DNA of 64,000 bases from Streptosporangium becharense (GCF_014204985.1 NZ_JACHMP010000001.1:2046001-2110000); one strand, 5' to 3'. Positions 41,713-52,540 are shown, counted from the stretch's first letter. Made by a program: numbers and translations. Notes: generated from the sequence alone by a model not told the origin.

Positions 41713-42462
41713 CTATCCCGCCCTGTCGAGCAGTTCGACCAGCTCAGCCGAGTCCGCCTCGCCGAGGACGGAGAACGCGGGCGCCATCAGCACGTCAGTG
41801 AGCGTTTCGGCGCGCCTGCGGCGCTCGGCCGCCTCCGGTCCCGGCTGTGGAAACGGCTCGGGCCAGGAGAAGAACCGCGCCATGGTCTCGCCCGTGGACA
41901 GGCCCAGCGGAGTGCCGTCATGAGCGGCGAGCAGCGTGGCCTCCAGCGGGGACAGCCGCTCGGCCAGGACCGCCACCGCGTGCAGTCCGCCGCGCAGCTC
42001 ACGGACCAGGTGCAGCAGCTGGGCGGCGCGGGCGGGGGGATCGTCGGCCAGCGGCACCTCCCGCCAGCCCGCGAAGAGCGGGGCGCCCAGGACGTCGGCG
42101 CCTGCCACCACCGGCTGCAGCAGCTCGGCCAGGCGCGCGGCGCCCGCGAAGGAGCCGAACCGGCGCCTTCCCCAGTCATGGCAGGCACCGGCGTAGAGCT
42201 CGACGGCCTCGGCGACCGGCAGTGCGCGGCCCGCCTCCCAGTTCTCCCTGACGTGCTCGGCGGGGAAGAAGACAGTGGCGGCGAGGACGACGTCGGCGGA
42301 CACCTCGCCGAGCACCCCGCACCGTCCCCGGAAGTACATCGCCCGGGCGGGCAGGCCGGTTCGCTCACACAGCGCCTTGGCCTCCCGCGAGATCATGAAA
42401 CCGCCGCCGAGCGCCCCGATCGGCGCCTTCACCCTTGCCGCCGTCACCTGTGGATCGACCAT
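41713..42462 (-). CDS. SCO6745-like actinobacterial protein
   Basis: A 249-residue, mainly helical protein beginning MVDPQVTAARVKAPIGALGGGFMISREAKALCERTGLPARAMYFRGRCGVLGEVSADVV. This opening and LYAGACHDWGRRRF resemble a family of actinobacterial proteins of unknown function (SCO6745-like). One cysteine lies in RGRCGVLG. It is directly upstream of the 758-residue gene, separated by 46 bp, so the two may be co-transcribed. Confidence 0.65.
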   Translation of the reverse strand: MVDPQVTAARVKAPIGALGGGFMISREAKALCERTGLPARAMYFRGRCGVLGEVSADVVLAATVFFPAEHVRENWEAGRALPVAEAVELYAGACHDWGRRRFGSFAGAARLAELLQPVVAGADVLGAPLFAGWREVPLADDPPARAAQLLHLVRELRGGLHAVAVLAERLSPLEATLLAAHDGTPLGLSTGETMARFFSWPEPFPQPGPEAAERRRRAETLTDVLMAPAFSVLGEADSAELVELLDRAG

Positions 42463-42543
42463 GCGGGCCTCCTAGGTCTGTTGAAGGAACCCAGCATTGC
42501 CGGAAAGAACATCATTCGGCAACTGTCCGGCCGTACGGCGTCC

Positions 42544-43350
42544 TCACAGATCGAGCTCGCCCGAGGCGACCAGGACCGCCGGGCCGGTGAGATGGCTGGT
42601 GCGTTCGTCCAGGGTGACCGTGACCGTGCCGCCCGGCACCTCCACCGTCCAGGTTCCGGTGGACTCCCCGGCGAGGTGCGCCGCCGCCACCGTCGAGGCC
42701 ACCGTGCCGGTGCCGCAGGACCGCGTCTCGCCCGACCCCCGCTCGAAGACCCGCATCACGATCCGGCGCGGACCGACCGGGTTGAGCAGCTCGACGTTGA
42801 CCCCGGAGGGGAAGACCTCGGGGTCGAACACCGGCTGACGCCCCAGGTCGAGCTGGGCCACCGGGTCACCGATCACACACGCCAGGTGGGGGTTGCCCAT
42901 GTCGACGTGGAGCCCCTCGTACTCACGCCCCGACACGCTCGTACGGCTCGTGCCCAGGACCCGGGGCAGGCCCATGTCCACGCTCACGTCACCGCTCTCC
43001 TCCAGGCGCACCCGCCTGACCCCCGCACGGGTCGCCACGCCGAACTCGCCCGCTCCGGCCAGCCCCGTGTCCACCAGGTAGCGGGCGAACACCCGTATCC
43101 CGTTCCCGCACATCTCCGCGAGGCTGCCGTCGGCGTTGCGGTAGTCCATGAACCACTCCGCCTCGTCCGCCTGGTCGGCCACCTCGGCGCTCAGCTTCGT
43201 CCGCACCACGTGCAGCACGCCGTCCGCGCCGATCCCCGCGCGACGGTCGCACACCGCCGCCACGAACGTCGCCGACAGCTCCAGCTCAGCGTCGGGGTCG
43301 GGAAGGATGACGAAGTCGTTCTCGGTGCCGTGGCCTTTTGCGAATCGCAT
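42544..43350 (-). CDS. dapF: Diaminopimelate epimerase
   Basis: A 268-residue enzyme converting LL- to meso-diaminopimelate for lysine and peptidoglycan. The two catalytic cysteines are present: Cys81 in MCGNGIRVFARY and Cys212 in GSGETRSCGTGT. FAKGHGTENDFV is the usual N-terminus. ATG 43350 start. It lies next to miaA as in other actinobacteria. Confidence 0.96.
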   Translation of the reverse strand: MRFAKGHGTENDFVILPDPDAELELSATFVAAVCDRRAGIGADGVLHVVRTKLSAEVADQADEAEWFMDYRNADGSLAEMCGNGIRVFARYLVDTGLAGAGEFGVATRAGVRRVRLEESGDVSVDMGLPRVLGTSRTSVSGREYEGLHVDMGNPHLACVIGDPVAQLDLGRQPVFDPEVFPSGVNVELLNPVGPRRIVMRVFERGSGETRSCGTGTVASTVAAAHLAGESTGTWTVEVPGGTVTVTLDERTSHLTGPAVLVASGELDL

Positions 43351-43506
43351 CCCCCAACTCTATCCACGCTGGTCGCGGCCCCCGGCACGTCATCCCGCCC
43401 ACCGACCCACCGGCTCGCCGGCGCGGGCCACCGGAGCACCGTCCGGATCGGCGCGCTCCGGCGAACGGGGGGCGGCGCGCTCCGGCAACCGGTTCCCCCG
43501 TCCGGA

Positions 43507-44412
43507 TCAGCGGCGTACCACGGCGAGCGCGCGATCCAGCAGGCGCGGCTCCAGCTGCGGGAGCCAGATCACCCGGGGGTCGCGGCGGAACCACGACTCC
43601 TGGCGGCGGACGAACCTGCGCGTCGCCCGGACGGTCTCGTCACGCGCCTCCTTCTCCGTCCACTCGCCGTCGAGAAAGCGCAGCACCTGGGCGTAACCCA
43701 GCGCCCGGCTGGCCGTGCGGCCCTCGGCGAGACCCCGGGCGGCGAGGACACGGACCTCGTCCACCAGCCCGGCCTCCCACATGTGCCCGACCCGGGCCTC
43801 GACCCGGACGTCCAGCACCTCCCGCGGCACCTCCACCCCCAGCTGGACGCTGTCGTAGACCGCGTCGTAGGAGGGCATGGTGGCCGAGAACGGACGTCCG
43901 GAGATCTCGATGACCTCCAGCGCCCGGACGATCTTGCGGCCGTTGCTCGGCAGGATGGTCTCGGCGGCCCTCGGGTCACGCTCGCGCAACCGCTCATAAA
44001 GCGGGGCCGTGCCCACGCGGCCGACCTCGGCCTCCAGACGGGCCCGCACCTCGGGGTCGGTGCCGGGGAACTCCAGGTTGTCGAGCGCGGCCCGTACGTA
44101 CAGCCCGGACCCGCCCGCCAGGATCGGCACGACCCCCCTGGACCGCAGATCGTCGATGAGCGGCCGGACCAGCGCCTGGTACTCGGCGACGCTGGCCGTC
44201 GTGGTCACGTCCCAGATGTCGAGCAGGTGGTGGGGCACCCCGCGCCGTTCCGCCACAGGCAGCTTCGCCGTTCCGATGTCCATGCCGCGGTAGAGCTGCA
44301 TGGAGTCGGCGTTGATCACCTCGCCTCCCAGTTCGAGAGCGAGATCCACGGCCAGGTCGGACTTCCCGGCGGCGGTGGGGCCGACGACGGCGATGACAGG
44401 TGGCTGAGACAC
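43507..44412 (-). CDS. miaA: tRNA dimethylallyltransferase
   Basis: A 301-residue enzyme adding an isopentenyl group to A37 of tRNAs reading UNN codons. The P-loop GPTAAGKSDLA begins at residue 11; INADSMQLYRGMDIGTAK, GGSGLYVRA and RRFVRRQESWFRRD are characteristic. GTG 44412 start. miaB, which methylthiolates the product, lies 2.3 kb away on the same strand. Confidence 0.96.
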   Translation of the reverse strand: MSQPPVIAVVGPTAAGKSDLAVDLALELGGEVINADSMQLYRGMDIGTAKLPVAERRGVPHHLLDIWDVTTTASVAEYQALVRPLIDDLRSRGVVPILAGGSGLYVRAALDNLEFPGTDPEVRARLEAEVGRVGTAPLYERLRERDPRAAETILPSNGRKIVRALEVIEISGRPFSATMPSYDAVYDSVQLGVEVPREVLDVRVEARVGHMWEAGLVDEVRVLAARGLAEGRTASRALGYAQVLRFLDGEWTEKEARDETVRATRRFVRRQESWFRRDPRVIWLPQLEPRLLDRALAVVRR

Positions 44413-44495
44413 GGGGACAAGTCTGCCAAGTCACCGGGGGCGGTCGAGCAGGGCGATGCGCCGTCGCGCCGGAACCGGCCTTCGCGCGGGCCGGG

Positions 44496-45023
44496 TCAGT
44501 CCCAGTCGAGCGTCGGCTGCAGGTATCCCTCCAGGGTCAGCAGCCACCGCTTGGACTCCACGCCCTCACCCCCGCTGAACCCGCCGAGCCCGTTCCCCGC
44601 CACCACCCGGTGGCACGGCACGATGACCGGCACGGGGTTGGCCCCCATGATCGACCCGATGGCCCGCGCCGGGACGCCCGTCCCGCTGCGGGCGGCCAGT
44701 TCCCCGTAGGTGACGGCCCTGCCGTAGGGGACCGTCTCCCGCAACGTGCCCAGCACCCTGCGCTGCACCGGCGAGGTCAGCCGCCAGTCGACCGGGACGC
44801 TGAAGACCCGCAGCCGCCCCGCGTAGTAGTCGCCCAGCTCCCCCAGGACCGCGGCCGTCCTGCCGGGGTCGTCGACCTCCGCCATGCCGAGCCGGCCCAG
44901 CACCCGCCCCCTGAAGTCGTCCAGACCGCCCCAGGAGACGCTCACCACGCCGTCCTCGGTCACGGCGACGACCATCTCCCCCAACCGCGTCGGGACGCTC
45001 CCGAACGCCACCGTTCCTACCAT
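44496..45023 (-). CDS. ogt: Methylated-DNA-[protein]-cysteine S-methyltransferase
   Basis: A 175-residue DNA repair protein transferring alkyl groups from O6-alkylguanine to itself. The acceptor Cys137 lies in [11 protein letters not shown], preceded by [25 protein letters not shown] (helix-turn-helix and Asn hinge). ATG 45023 is the start; its bases overlap the start codon of the divergent rnz gene in the tetranucleotide CATG. Confidence 0.93.
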   Translation of the reverse strand: MVGTVAFGSVPTRLGEMVVAVTEDGVVSVSWGGLDDFRGRVLGRLGMAEVDDPGRTAAVLGELGDYYAGRLRVFSVPVDWRLTSPVQRRVLGTLRETVPYGRAVTYGELAARSGTGVPARAIGSIMGANPVPVIVPCHRVVAGNGLGGFSGGEGVESKRWLLTLEGYLQPTLDWD

Positions 45024-45987
45024 GGGCCTCGTGTCCCTTCGCGAACTCGTCGTCCTCGGCACCTCAAGCGCGGTCCCCACCCGCAACCGTAACCACAACG
45101 GGTACCTCCTCCTCTGGGACGGCCAGGGCTTCCTGTTCGATCCCGGGGAGGGCACCCAGCGCCAGATGGTCCACGCCGGCGTCGGCTCCCACGACGTCAC
45201 CTGGATCTGCGTCACACACTTCCACGGCGACCACTGCCTGGGCGTCCCGGGGATCGTCCAGCGCATCGCCCGGGACGGCGTCACGCACACCGTCCAGGCG
45301 GCCTATCCGGCGAGCGGGGAGACGTACTGGCGCCGGCTGCGCCACGCGACCGTCTTCGCGGACACCTCGGTGATCGTCGAACGGCCGGTCTCCGGAGAGC
45401 TCACCCGTCTCGACGCCGGGCCGGTGACGCTCACCGCCCGGCCGCTCTCCCACCCCGTCGAGTCGTACGGTTACCGCCTGGACGAGCCGGACGGGCGCCG
45501 GATGGTCCCCGAACGGCTGCGGGAGCGCGGGGTCCACGGCCCCCGGGTCGGCGAGCTGCAACGCGCGGGCGCCGTCACCGGCCCCGACGGGACCGTCGTC
45601 CGCCTGGAGGAGGTCAGCGAACCCCGCCCCGGCCAGAGCGCCGCCTTCATCATGGACACCCGGTTGTGCGACGGGGTCTTCGCCCTGGCCGAAGGGGTGG
45701 ACCTGCTGGTCATCGAGTCGACGTTCCTGTCCGGGGAGTCGACACTCGCCTCCCGGTACGGCCACCTCACCGCCGCGCAGGCGGGCCGGGTCGCCGCCGA
45801 GTCGGGTGCCCGCCGTCTCGTGCTGACCCACATCTCCGAACGGTACGACGCCCGCGACGAGCCCCGGTTCCTGGCGGAGGCGGGTGAGGCGTTCGGCGGC
45901 GACGACGGGGACATCGTCCTGGCCCGGGACCTGCTCCGCGTTCCCGTCCCCCGCCGCAACGGTCACCTCCAGCGGGCGACGACGTAG
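45022..45987 (+). CDS. rnz: Ribonuclease Z (tRNA 3'-processing)
   Basis: A 321-residue metallo-beta-lactamase-fold nuclease that trims tRNA 3' ends. The metal site [13 protein letters not shown] starts at about residue 65; [16 protein letters not shown] and [11 protein letters not shown] supply the other ligands and family motifs. ATG 45022 overlaps the ogt start; GTG 45031 is an alternative. Its last 25 bp overlap the end of the convergent LigB-like gene. Confidence 0.92.
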   Translation: MGLVSLRELVVLGTSSAVPTRNRNHNGYLLLWDGQGFLFDPGEGTQRQMVHAGVGSHDVTWICVTHFHGDHCLGVPGIVQRIARDGVTHTVQAAYPASGETYWRRLRHATVFADTSVIVERPVSGELTRLDAGPVTLTARPLSHPVESYGYRLDEPDGRRMVPERLRERGVHGPRVGELQRAGAVTGPDGTVVRLEEVSEPRPGQSAAFIMDTRLCDGVFALAEGVDLLVIESTFLSGESTLASRYGHLTAAQAGRVAAESGARRLVLTHISERYDARDEPRFLAEAGEAFGGDDGDIVLARDLLRVPVPRRNGHLQRATT

Positions 45988-46628
45988 CCGACGCCGTACG
46001 GCGCGCCGTCGTAGAGGATCTCGGCCCGCCGGGCGGCGCCGGCTCCGCCGAGCACCTGCAGGGCCGCGCGGCCCGCGACCCACAGCTCCGCGGCCTCATC
46101 CGGGTCGAGCGGCGGGACCTCCCCCCGGGCGAGCGCCTCGACGAGGGCCCGCTGGTACGGCTCCGCGCGGGGATCGAGGTAACCCGGCGACTTCTCGGTG
46201 AGGCGGGCCGAGCCGTCGGCCATGACCAGCATGGCCACCCGCCCGGCCGTGCCCGCCAGCCGCTCACCGAGGACGGCGCACTCCCGCGGCGGGGCGTCGA
46301 AGGAGACGGCGTGGAACGCCGAGGCGGCCGGCCCCTCCCGGTCGAGGAGCCAGCGGCCGATCGTCAGGGAGAGCGGCAGGACCGGCTCCCCCTCGCCCGC
46401 GCGGACGTCGACGCCCCATGGCGCCAGGCTCCCGGCGGCGTCCGCGTCGTACGTCGCGGTCCGGTCGGCCCCGCCGACCACGACGACCGCGTCGGGCGCC
46501 GCCTCGCGCAGCGCCGTCACCGCCGTCGCGCAGGCGGCGCGGAGATCATCCAGCTCGGGGGCCGCGGCACCGGCCAGCTCGGGGATCAGCAGCGGCGGAT
46601 GCGGGCAGATGGCTGCGGCGACAAGCAC
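45963..46628 (-). CDS. LigB-like class III extradiol dioxygenase family protein
   Basis: A 221-residue protein from GTG 46628 resembling the class III extradiol dioxygenase fold: [16 protein letters not shown] at the N-terminus (His9 and His-Pro motif), VVVGGADRT, and [29 protein letters not shown]. Such genes sit near miaA and miaB in mycobacteria, so the function may be housekeeping rather than aromatic degradation. It overlaps rnz convergently by 25 bp. Confidence 0.8.
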   Translation of the reverse strand: MLVAAAICPHPPLLIPELAGAAAPELDDLRAACATAVTALREAAPDAVVVVGGADRTATYDADAAGSLAPWGVDVRAGEGEPVLPLSLTIGRWLLDREGPAASAFHAVSFDAPPRECAVLGERLAGTAGRVAMLVMADGSARLTEKSPGYLDPRAEPYQRALVEALARGEVPPLDPDEAAELWVAGRAALQVLGGAGAARRAEILYDGAPYGVGYVVARWR

Positions 46629-46761
46629 GCGGTCAGCCTAACGGAGCCGCCGGCCCCGGCCCCGCCCGGCGACGGAACCGGGCCGCACCGGCCGCCGCGG
46701 CCTCCACCGGCGAGATCGGCCGAGAAGGCCGCCGGGGCGGGCTCCGGCCACCGCGAAGTCG

Positions 46762-48258
46762 TCAGCGCGTGACGGAGCAGCCGGAGACCTGGGGCAGCGG
46801 CGCGGGACGCCCGATGGAGGGCATACCGAGCATGACTCCCGGACCGGTGCCCGCCGCGACGCCCTGCCGGGCCGCCCAGGCATCGCCCGCGCGGGTGCGG
46901 CGCAGGCTCAGCACGGGCCCGTCGGCCACCAGGTGGTGCGGTGCCGCGTAGGTGACCTCGACGCTCACCATGTCGCCCGGACGCGGCACCTCGGCGCCGG
47001 GGGCGAAGTGGACCAGGCGGTTGTCGGGGGCCCGGCCGGACATGCGGTGGGTCGCCTCGTCCTTACGGCCCTCACCCTCGGCGACCAGCACCTCGACCGT
47101 CCGCCCGACCTGCCGGCGGTTCTCCTCCCAGGAGATCTCGTTCTGCAGGGCGACGAGCCGCTCGTAGCGCTCCTGCACGACCTCCTTGGGCACCTGGTCG
47201 TCCATGGTGGCGGCGGGGGTGCCGGGCCGGATGGAGTACTGGAAGGTGAAGGCGTTGGCGAACCGGGAGGCGCGCACCACGTCCAGGGTGGCCTGGAAGT
47301 CCTCCTCGGTCTCGCCGGGGAAACCCACGATGATGTCGGTGGAGATGGCCGCGTCGGGCATGGCCGCACGGACCCGCTCGATGATGCCCAGGTAACGCTC
47401 GGCCCGGTAGGAGCGGCGCATCGCCTTGAGCACCCGGTCGGAGCCGGACTGCAACGGCATGTGGAGCTGGTGCATCACGTTGGGCGTCTCGGCCATGGCC
47501 GCGATGACGTCGTCGGTGAACGCGGCCGGGTGCGGACTGGTGAAGCGGACCCGCTCCAGGCCCTCGACGTCGCCGCAGGCCCGCAGCAGCTTGCCGAAGG
47601 CGAGCCGGTCGCCGAACTCCACCCCGTAGGTGTTGACGTTCTGGCCGAGGAGGGTGACCTCCAGCACGCCCTGGCCGACGAGGGTACGGACCTCGTTGAG
47701 CACGTCGCCCGGCCGACGGTCCTTCTCCTTGCCGCGCAACGACGGCACAATGCAGAACGTGCAGGTGTTGTTGCACCCCACCGAGATCGACACCCATGCC
47801 GCGTAGGCGGACTCCCGCTTGGTCGGCAGCGTGCTCGGGAAGGTCTCCAGCGACTCCCTGATCTCGACCTGGGCCTCCTGCTGGAGGCGTGCCCGCTCCA
47901 GCAGCACCGGCAGCGAGCCGATGTTGTGGGTGCCGAACACCACGTCCACCCAGGGTGCCCTGCGGACGATCTCGCCCTGGTCCTTCTGCGCCAGGCAGCC
48001 GCCCACGGCGATCTGCATGCCGGGGTTGCCCACCTTCGCGGGTCGCAGGTGCCCGAGATTGCCGTAGAGCTTGTTGTCGGCGTTCTCCCGCACGGCACAG
48101 GTGTTGAACACGACCACGTCGGCCGTCTCGCCCGGTGCGGCCGGAACGTATCCGGCGTCCTCCAGCAGGCCCGACAGGCGCTCGGAGTCGTGCACGTTCA
48201 TCTGGCACCCGTAGGTACGTACCTCGTACGTGCGGGCGCTCTCCACGGTGGCAGTCAT
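46762..48258 (-). CDS. miaB: tRNA-2-methylthio-N6-dimethylallyladenosine synthase
   Basis: A 498-residue radical-SAM enzyme. The N-terminal UPF0004 domain has [13 protein letters not shown] and [10 protein letters not shown] cysteines; the radical-SAM cluster is CNNTCTFC; the C-terminal TRAM domain contains [28 protein letters not shown]. It adds a methylthio group to the MiaA product. ATG 48258 start. Confidence 0.96.
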   Translation of the reverse strand: MTATVESARTYEVRTYGCQMNVHDSERLSGLLEDAGYVPAAPGETADVVVFNTCAVRENADNKLYGNLGHLRPAKVGNPGMQIAVGGCLAQKDQGEIVRRAPWVDVVFGTHNIGSLPVLLERARLQQEAQVEIRESLETFPSTLPTKRESAYAAWVSISVGCNNTCTFCIVPSLRGKEKDRRPGDVLNEVRTLVGQGVLEVTLLGQNVNTYGVEFGDRLAFGKLLRACGDVEGLERVRFTSPHPAAFTDDVIAAMAETPNVMHQLHMPLQSGSDRVLKAMRRSYRAERYLGIIERVRAAMPDAAISTDIIVGFPGETEEDFQATLDVVRASRFANAFTFQYSIRPGTPAATMDDQVPKEVVQERYERLVALQNEISWEENRRQVGRTVEVLVAEGEGRKDEATHRMSGRAPDNRLVHFAPGAEVPRPGDMVSVEVTYAAPHHLVADGPVLSLRRTRAGDAWAARQGVAAGTGPGVMLGMPSIGRPAPLPQVSGCSVTR

Positions 48259-48423
48259 CTCACAGACAAGGGTAGGCGCTCCGCCGAGCCGCGGGGACGA
48301 CGCCTACCTTCCGAGGATTCAGTGATGAATCAGTTACGAAGAGTGAAAGGTGTGGCTAACCTGGGGCTCCAGAGCCACATGCGAGAATGAGACTCGTCCG
48401 ACCGCTGAGAGTGGTGAGCCACG

Positions 48424-49083
48424 ATGGCAATGCTCATGCAGACCTCGGAGGCGCCCGTGAAGGCCAGGAAGCCGCACAAGAAGGCGGCGCCGAAAACGAG
48501 CGTCTGGGAGACGCCCGGTGAGCTCAGTGTCGAAGAGTGGTTCGAGCTCAACTCCCGCGATGACGGCGGTCGTTACGAGCTCATCGACGGGAGCCTCATC
48601 GTGTCCCCCGCCCCACCGTTCAGACATCAGCGCATCGGAGACCGGCTCCAGACCTATTTGGAGACCATGGCACCGGAAGAGATGATCCCCGTCACCGCGA
48701 CGGGCCTCCTCCTTGACCACAAGCCCGGGGTGATCCCCGACCTGATGGTGGTAGAGCTGGCACCGTTCGAAGACGGAGCCGAAGTCGCCCTGCCCGAATG
48801 GGTCCATCTGGTGGTTGAGATCGTCTCCAAGTCCACCACTGCCACCGACCGGACCGTCAAACACGCCAAATATGCCGAGGCTGGCATCCCTCACTTCTGG
48901 CGCGTCGAGATGCGGCCGTTCCGTGGACAGGGATCCGACGAGCTTCCGGTGATTTTCACGTACTCACTTGACGAGGCCGGCGAATACCAGCTCATTCATC
49001 GCGTGGCCGCAGGAACGACCGTCGACCTGACCGAACCGTTCAAGCTCACCCTCGACCCGGCCGCGTTGAGCCAGATTCGATGA
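48424..49083 (+). CDS. Uma2-family PD-(D/E)XK nuclease-like protein
   Basis: A 219-residue protein of the Uma2/DUF820 family. A lysine-rich N-terminus (about 1-25) precedes LSVEEWFELNSRDDGGRYELIDGSLIVSPAP, PGVIPDLMVVEL, and HLVVEIVSKSTTATDRTVKHAKYAEAGIPHFWRVE, giving the PD...ExV active-site pattern. Uma2 proteins are abundant in actinomycetes and cyanobacteria, and their role is unclear. ATG 48424 start. Its codon use appears slightly less GC-biased than its neighbours, possibly from transfer. It stands alone between miaB and gluA. Confidence 0.85.
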   Translation: MAMLMQTSEAPVKARKPHKKAAPKTSVWETPGELSVEEWFELNSRDDGGRYELIDGSLIVSPAPPFRHQRIGDRLQTYLETMAPEEMIPVTATGLLLDHKPGVIPDLMVVELAPFEDGAEVALPEWVHLVVEIVSKSTTATDRTVKHAKYAEAGIPHFWRVEMRPFRGQGSDELPVIFTYSLDEAGEYQLIHRVAAGTTVDLTEPFKLTLDPAALSQIR

Positions 49084-49163
49084 CCAAGGCGTGAGACGGC
49101 CGTGATCTGATCGGTACCCCAGGGTTAGCCCGAGGTGGCCTTTACAGAATTACGTTGTGCAGC

Positions 49164-49919
<756 letters not shown>

Positions 49920-49954
49920 CGGCTCACCCCTGAGGAAAGAACGAGGTAGCGAAA

Positions 49955-50773
49955 ATGCGTATGCGTCGTATTGGAGCCGTGGTGGTGGCAGCCGCGGCGG
50001 TCGCCGGCCTCTCCGCCTGTGGCGGCGGCAGCGGCGGTGGCGGTGACAAGTTCGTCGTCGGAATCAAGTTCGACCAGCCGGGGCTCGGCCAGAAGCAGCC
50101 GGACGGCTCCTTCAAGGGTTTCGACGTCGACGTGGCCAAGTACATCGCCAAGGAACTCGGTTACCCGGACGACAAGGTCGAGTTCAAGGAGGCCATCTCG
50201 GCCAACCGTGAGTCGTTCATCCAGCAGGGTCAGGTCAACATGGTGATCGCCACCTACTCGATCACCGACGACCGCAAGAAGAAGGTCGCCTTCGCCGGGC
50301 CGTACCTCGTCACCGGCCAGGACATCCTGACCCGCGCCGACGACACGACGATCAACAGTGTCGAGGACCTCAAGAACAAGAAGGTCTGCGGTGCCCAGGG
50401 CTCGTCGTCGCCCCAGCGCCTGGCGGACAAGTTCGGCGCGGCGTGGAAGGACCAGTACCTCACCGAGCAGCAGGGCTACGGCGCCTGCCTGCCGCTGCTG
50501 GAGAACAAGCAGGTCGACGCGATCTCCACCGACGCGACGATCCTGGCCGGTTTCGCCGCCCAGTCGCCCGGCAAGTTCCGCCTCGTCGGCAAGACCTTCT
50601 CCGAGGAGAAGTACGGCGTCGGCGTGAAGCTGGAGGACAAGGACACCCGCGAGAAGATCAACGCGGCCATCGAGAAGATGTTCCAGGACGGCAGCTGGAA
50701 GAAGGCCGTCGACGCCAACTTCGGCGAGTTCGGGAAGTTCTTCGCCAACCCGCCGGCCGTCGAACGCTACTGA
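49955..50773 (+). CDS. gluB: Glutamate-binding lipoprotein
   Basis: A 272-residue substrate-binding protein. The lipobox LSAC (Cys22) follows a signal sequence, with a glycine-rich linker. The SBP_bac_3 domain contains GFDVDVAKYIAKELGY, IATYSITDDRKKKVAFAGPY and KVCGAQGSS; it resembles corynebacterial GluB. The ATG at 49955 has a GAGG site. The gap to gluA is 35 bp. Confidence 0.94.
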   Translation: MRMRRIGAVVVAAAAVAGLSACGGGSGGGGDKFVVGIKFDQPGLGQKQPDGSFKGFDVDVAKYIAKELGYPDDKVEFKEAISANRESFIQQGQVNMVIATYSITDDRKKKVAFAGPYLVTGQDILTRADDTTINSVEDLKNKKVCGAQGSSSPQRLADKFGAAWKDQYLTEQQGYGACLPLLENKQVDAISTDATILAGFAAQSPGKFRLVGKTFSEEKYGVGVKLEDKDTREKINAAIEKMFQDGSWKKAVDANFGEFGKFFANPPAVERY

Positions 50774-50833
50774 TCCGGTCACCCCTCGGCCGGGGCTCGC
50801 GGACGCCCCGGCCGGTGACCACTGGAGGAATGA

Positions 50834-51502
50834 GTGCAGGCACTCATCGACGAATTCCCGGTCATCCTGCAGGCCTTCTGGCTGACGATACGGCTCACCC
50901 TCGCCAGCGGGGCGGTGGCGCTGGTGCTCGGGACGATCCTCGCGGCGATGCGGGTCAGCCCGTTGCCCGTGCTCCGCGGAGTCGGCACGGTGTACGTGAA
51001 CGTCGTGCGGAACACCCCGCTGACGCTGGTGATCGTGTTCTGCGGGCTGGGCCTCGGCACGGTGCTGGAGGTCTCGTTCTCCACGAGCCTGTCCACCAAC
51101 TACATGTGGCTGTCCATCATCGGCCTGTCGGCGTACACGGCGGCGTTCGTCTGCGAGGCGATCCGGGCGGGCATCAACACGGTGCCCGTCGGCCAGGCCG
51201 AGGCGGCCCGCGCGATCGGGCTCACCTTCGGTCAGAACCTGAGACTGATCGTGCTGCCGCAGGCGTTCCGCGCGGTGGTCGCCCCGCTCGGCAGCATCCT
51301 GATCGCGCTCACCAAGAACACCACGATCGCCGCGGCCATCGGCGTCACCGAGGCGTCCCTGACGATGAAGGCGCTGTTCGAGAGGCATGGTGACGCGGTC
51401 GTGCCGATCTTCTGCGGGTTCGCGCTGGGCTTCCTGGTCCTGACCCTGCCCACCGGCCTGCTGTTCAGCTGGCTCTCCAAGCGCCTGGCGGTGATCCGAT
51501 GA
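50834..51502 (+). CDS. gluC: Glutamate ABC transporter permease
   Basis: A 222-residue permease of the HisMQ type with about five membrane helices and the EAA loop (EAARAIGLTFGQNLRLIVLPQAFRAVVAPL). GTG 50834 follows GGAGG with five bases between. It overlaps gluD by ATGA. Confidence 0.94.
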   Translation: MQALIDEFPVILQAFWLTIRLTLASGAVALVLGTILAAMRVSPLPVLRGVGTVYVNVVRNTPLTLVIVFCGLGLGTVLEVSFSTSLSTNYMWLSIIGLSAYTAAFVCEAIRAGINTVPVGQAEAARAIGLTFGQNLRLIVLPQAFRAVVAPLGSILIALTKNTTIAAAIGVTEASLTMKALFERHGDAVVPIFCGFALGFLVLTLPTGLLFSWLSKRLAVIR

Positions 51503-52485
51503 CCGCGGTGACCGGCGAACGGCGGCCGGCGCGCAGACGCGTCCAGGGCTCCGATCCCATGAACGTCCTCTACGACGTCCCGGGCCCCCGGGCACGCATA
51601 CGCAACAACGTACTGACCGTCCTGGTCATCCTCGCCGTGCTGTTCGCGGTCTACGTGATGGTGACCAAGCTCGGTGAGAAGAAACAGCTCGACCCCGCGC
51701 TGTGGACGCCCTTCCTCCGCGGCGACGTGTGGGTCAACCTGATCGTGCCCGGCCTGCTGAACACCCTCGCCGCGGCCGCGGTCGCCTCCCTGATCGCGGT
51801 GCCCTTCGGGTTCGTCTTCGGCATCGCCCGGCTCTCGGAACACGCCGTGATCCGCCTCGCGGCCGGGGCGGTCGTCGAGTTCTTCCGGGCCATCCCGCTG
51901 CTCATCATGATCTTCGCGGTGATGTTCGGCGGAAGCGCGATCTTCGGGCTCACCGTGACGCCCTTCACCGCGGTGGTGGTCGGCCTGGTCCTGTACAACG
52001 GCTCGGTGCTGGCGGAGATCGTGCGGGCGGGCATCCTGGCCGTCCCCCGGGGGCAGGGGGAGGCCGCGCTCGCCATCGGCCTGCGCAAGAGCCAGGTGAT
52101 GTGGATGATCCTGCTGCCGCAGGCGGTCACGGCCATGATGCCGGCGATCGTCGCGCAGCTGGTCGTGCTCCTGAAGGACACCGCCCTGGGCTTCATCGTG
52201 TCCTTCGAAGATCTGCTGAACGCGGGGGCACGGGTGCTGCCCTCCAACTTCAACAACATCATCCCGTCGGTGATCGTCATCGCGATCGTCTACATCATCA
52301 TCAACCTGGCCGTGGGCGCCGTCGCCGTCTGGCTGGAGCGGCGCAGCCGCCGCAGCAGGAAGACGGCCGCCCAGCCGATCGCCCGCCCCGGCTCACCGAG
52401 CGCGGTCGAAGCGATCGCCCAGCCGATCGTCCATCCCGACTCATCGGACGCGGTCGAAGGACATCCGAAGAGACCCACGATGTGA
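51499..52485 (+). CDS. gluD: Glutamate ABC transporter permease with repeated C-terminal tail
   Basis: A 328-residue HisMQ-type permease: a cytoplasmic N-terminus, several membrane helices and the EAA loop EAALAIGLRKSQVMWMILLPQAVTAMMPAI. After the last helix a tail of about 45 residues contains two copies of a 16-residue unit (AQPIARPGSPSAVEA and AQPIVHPDSSDAVEG), produced by a 48-bp in-frame duplication. The tail is not part of the usual family length. It closes the operon; a hairpin terminator follows. Confidence 0.93.
   Translation: MTAVTGERRPARRRVQGSDPMNVLYDVPGPRARIRNNVLTVLVILAVLFAVYVMVTKLGEKKQLDPALWTPFLRGDVWVNLIVPGLLNTLAAAAVASLIAVPFGFVFGIARLSEHAVIRLAAGAVVEFFRAIPLLIMIFAVMFGGSAIFGLTVTPFTAVVVGLVLYNGSVLAEIVRAGILAVPRGQGEAALAIGLRKSQVMWMILLPQAVTAMMPAIVAQLVVLLKDTALGFIVSFEDLLNAGARVLPSNFNNIIPSVIVIAIVYIIINLAVGAVAVWLERRSRRSRKTAAQPIARPGSPSAVEAIAQPIVHPDSSDAVEGHPKRPTM
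52371..52466 (+). repeat. 48-bp in-frame tandem duplication at the gluD 3' end
   Basis: CCAGCCGATCG occurs at 52371 and 52419; the surrounding 48 bp are duplicated with moderate divergence, including GCGGTCGAAG at the end of each unit. The period is 16 codons. Confidence 0.8.
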
Positions 52486-52509
52486 CAGCGTCATGACCGG
52501 GCGGGACAG

Positions 52510-52540
52510 CCGGGTGGGGCACCCTTGCCGCCCCACCCGG
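52510..52540 (+). terminator. Terminator-like hairpin after gluABCD
   Basis: A perfect 11-bp stem (52510-52520 with 52530-52540) has a 9-nt loop, 25 bp after the gluD stop. No T-run follows. The rest of 52541-52781 has no recognisable gene. Confidence 0.7.

Noticed and set aside
44009-44293. 94-codon plus-strand frame within miaA
   Set aside because: Fully inside a confirmed gene on the other strand, without a ribosome site or family match.
41590-44709. A 1039-codon open frame on the plus strand
   Set aside because: It is antisense to the 758-residue gene, the SCO6745-like gene, dapF and miaA, all with clear motifs. Long opposite-strand frames are expected at this GC content.
48424-49083. 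Uma2 gene as part of a transposon
   Set aside because: No transposase, inverted repeats or target duplication is visible around it.
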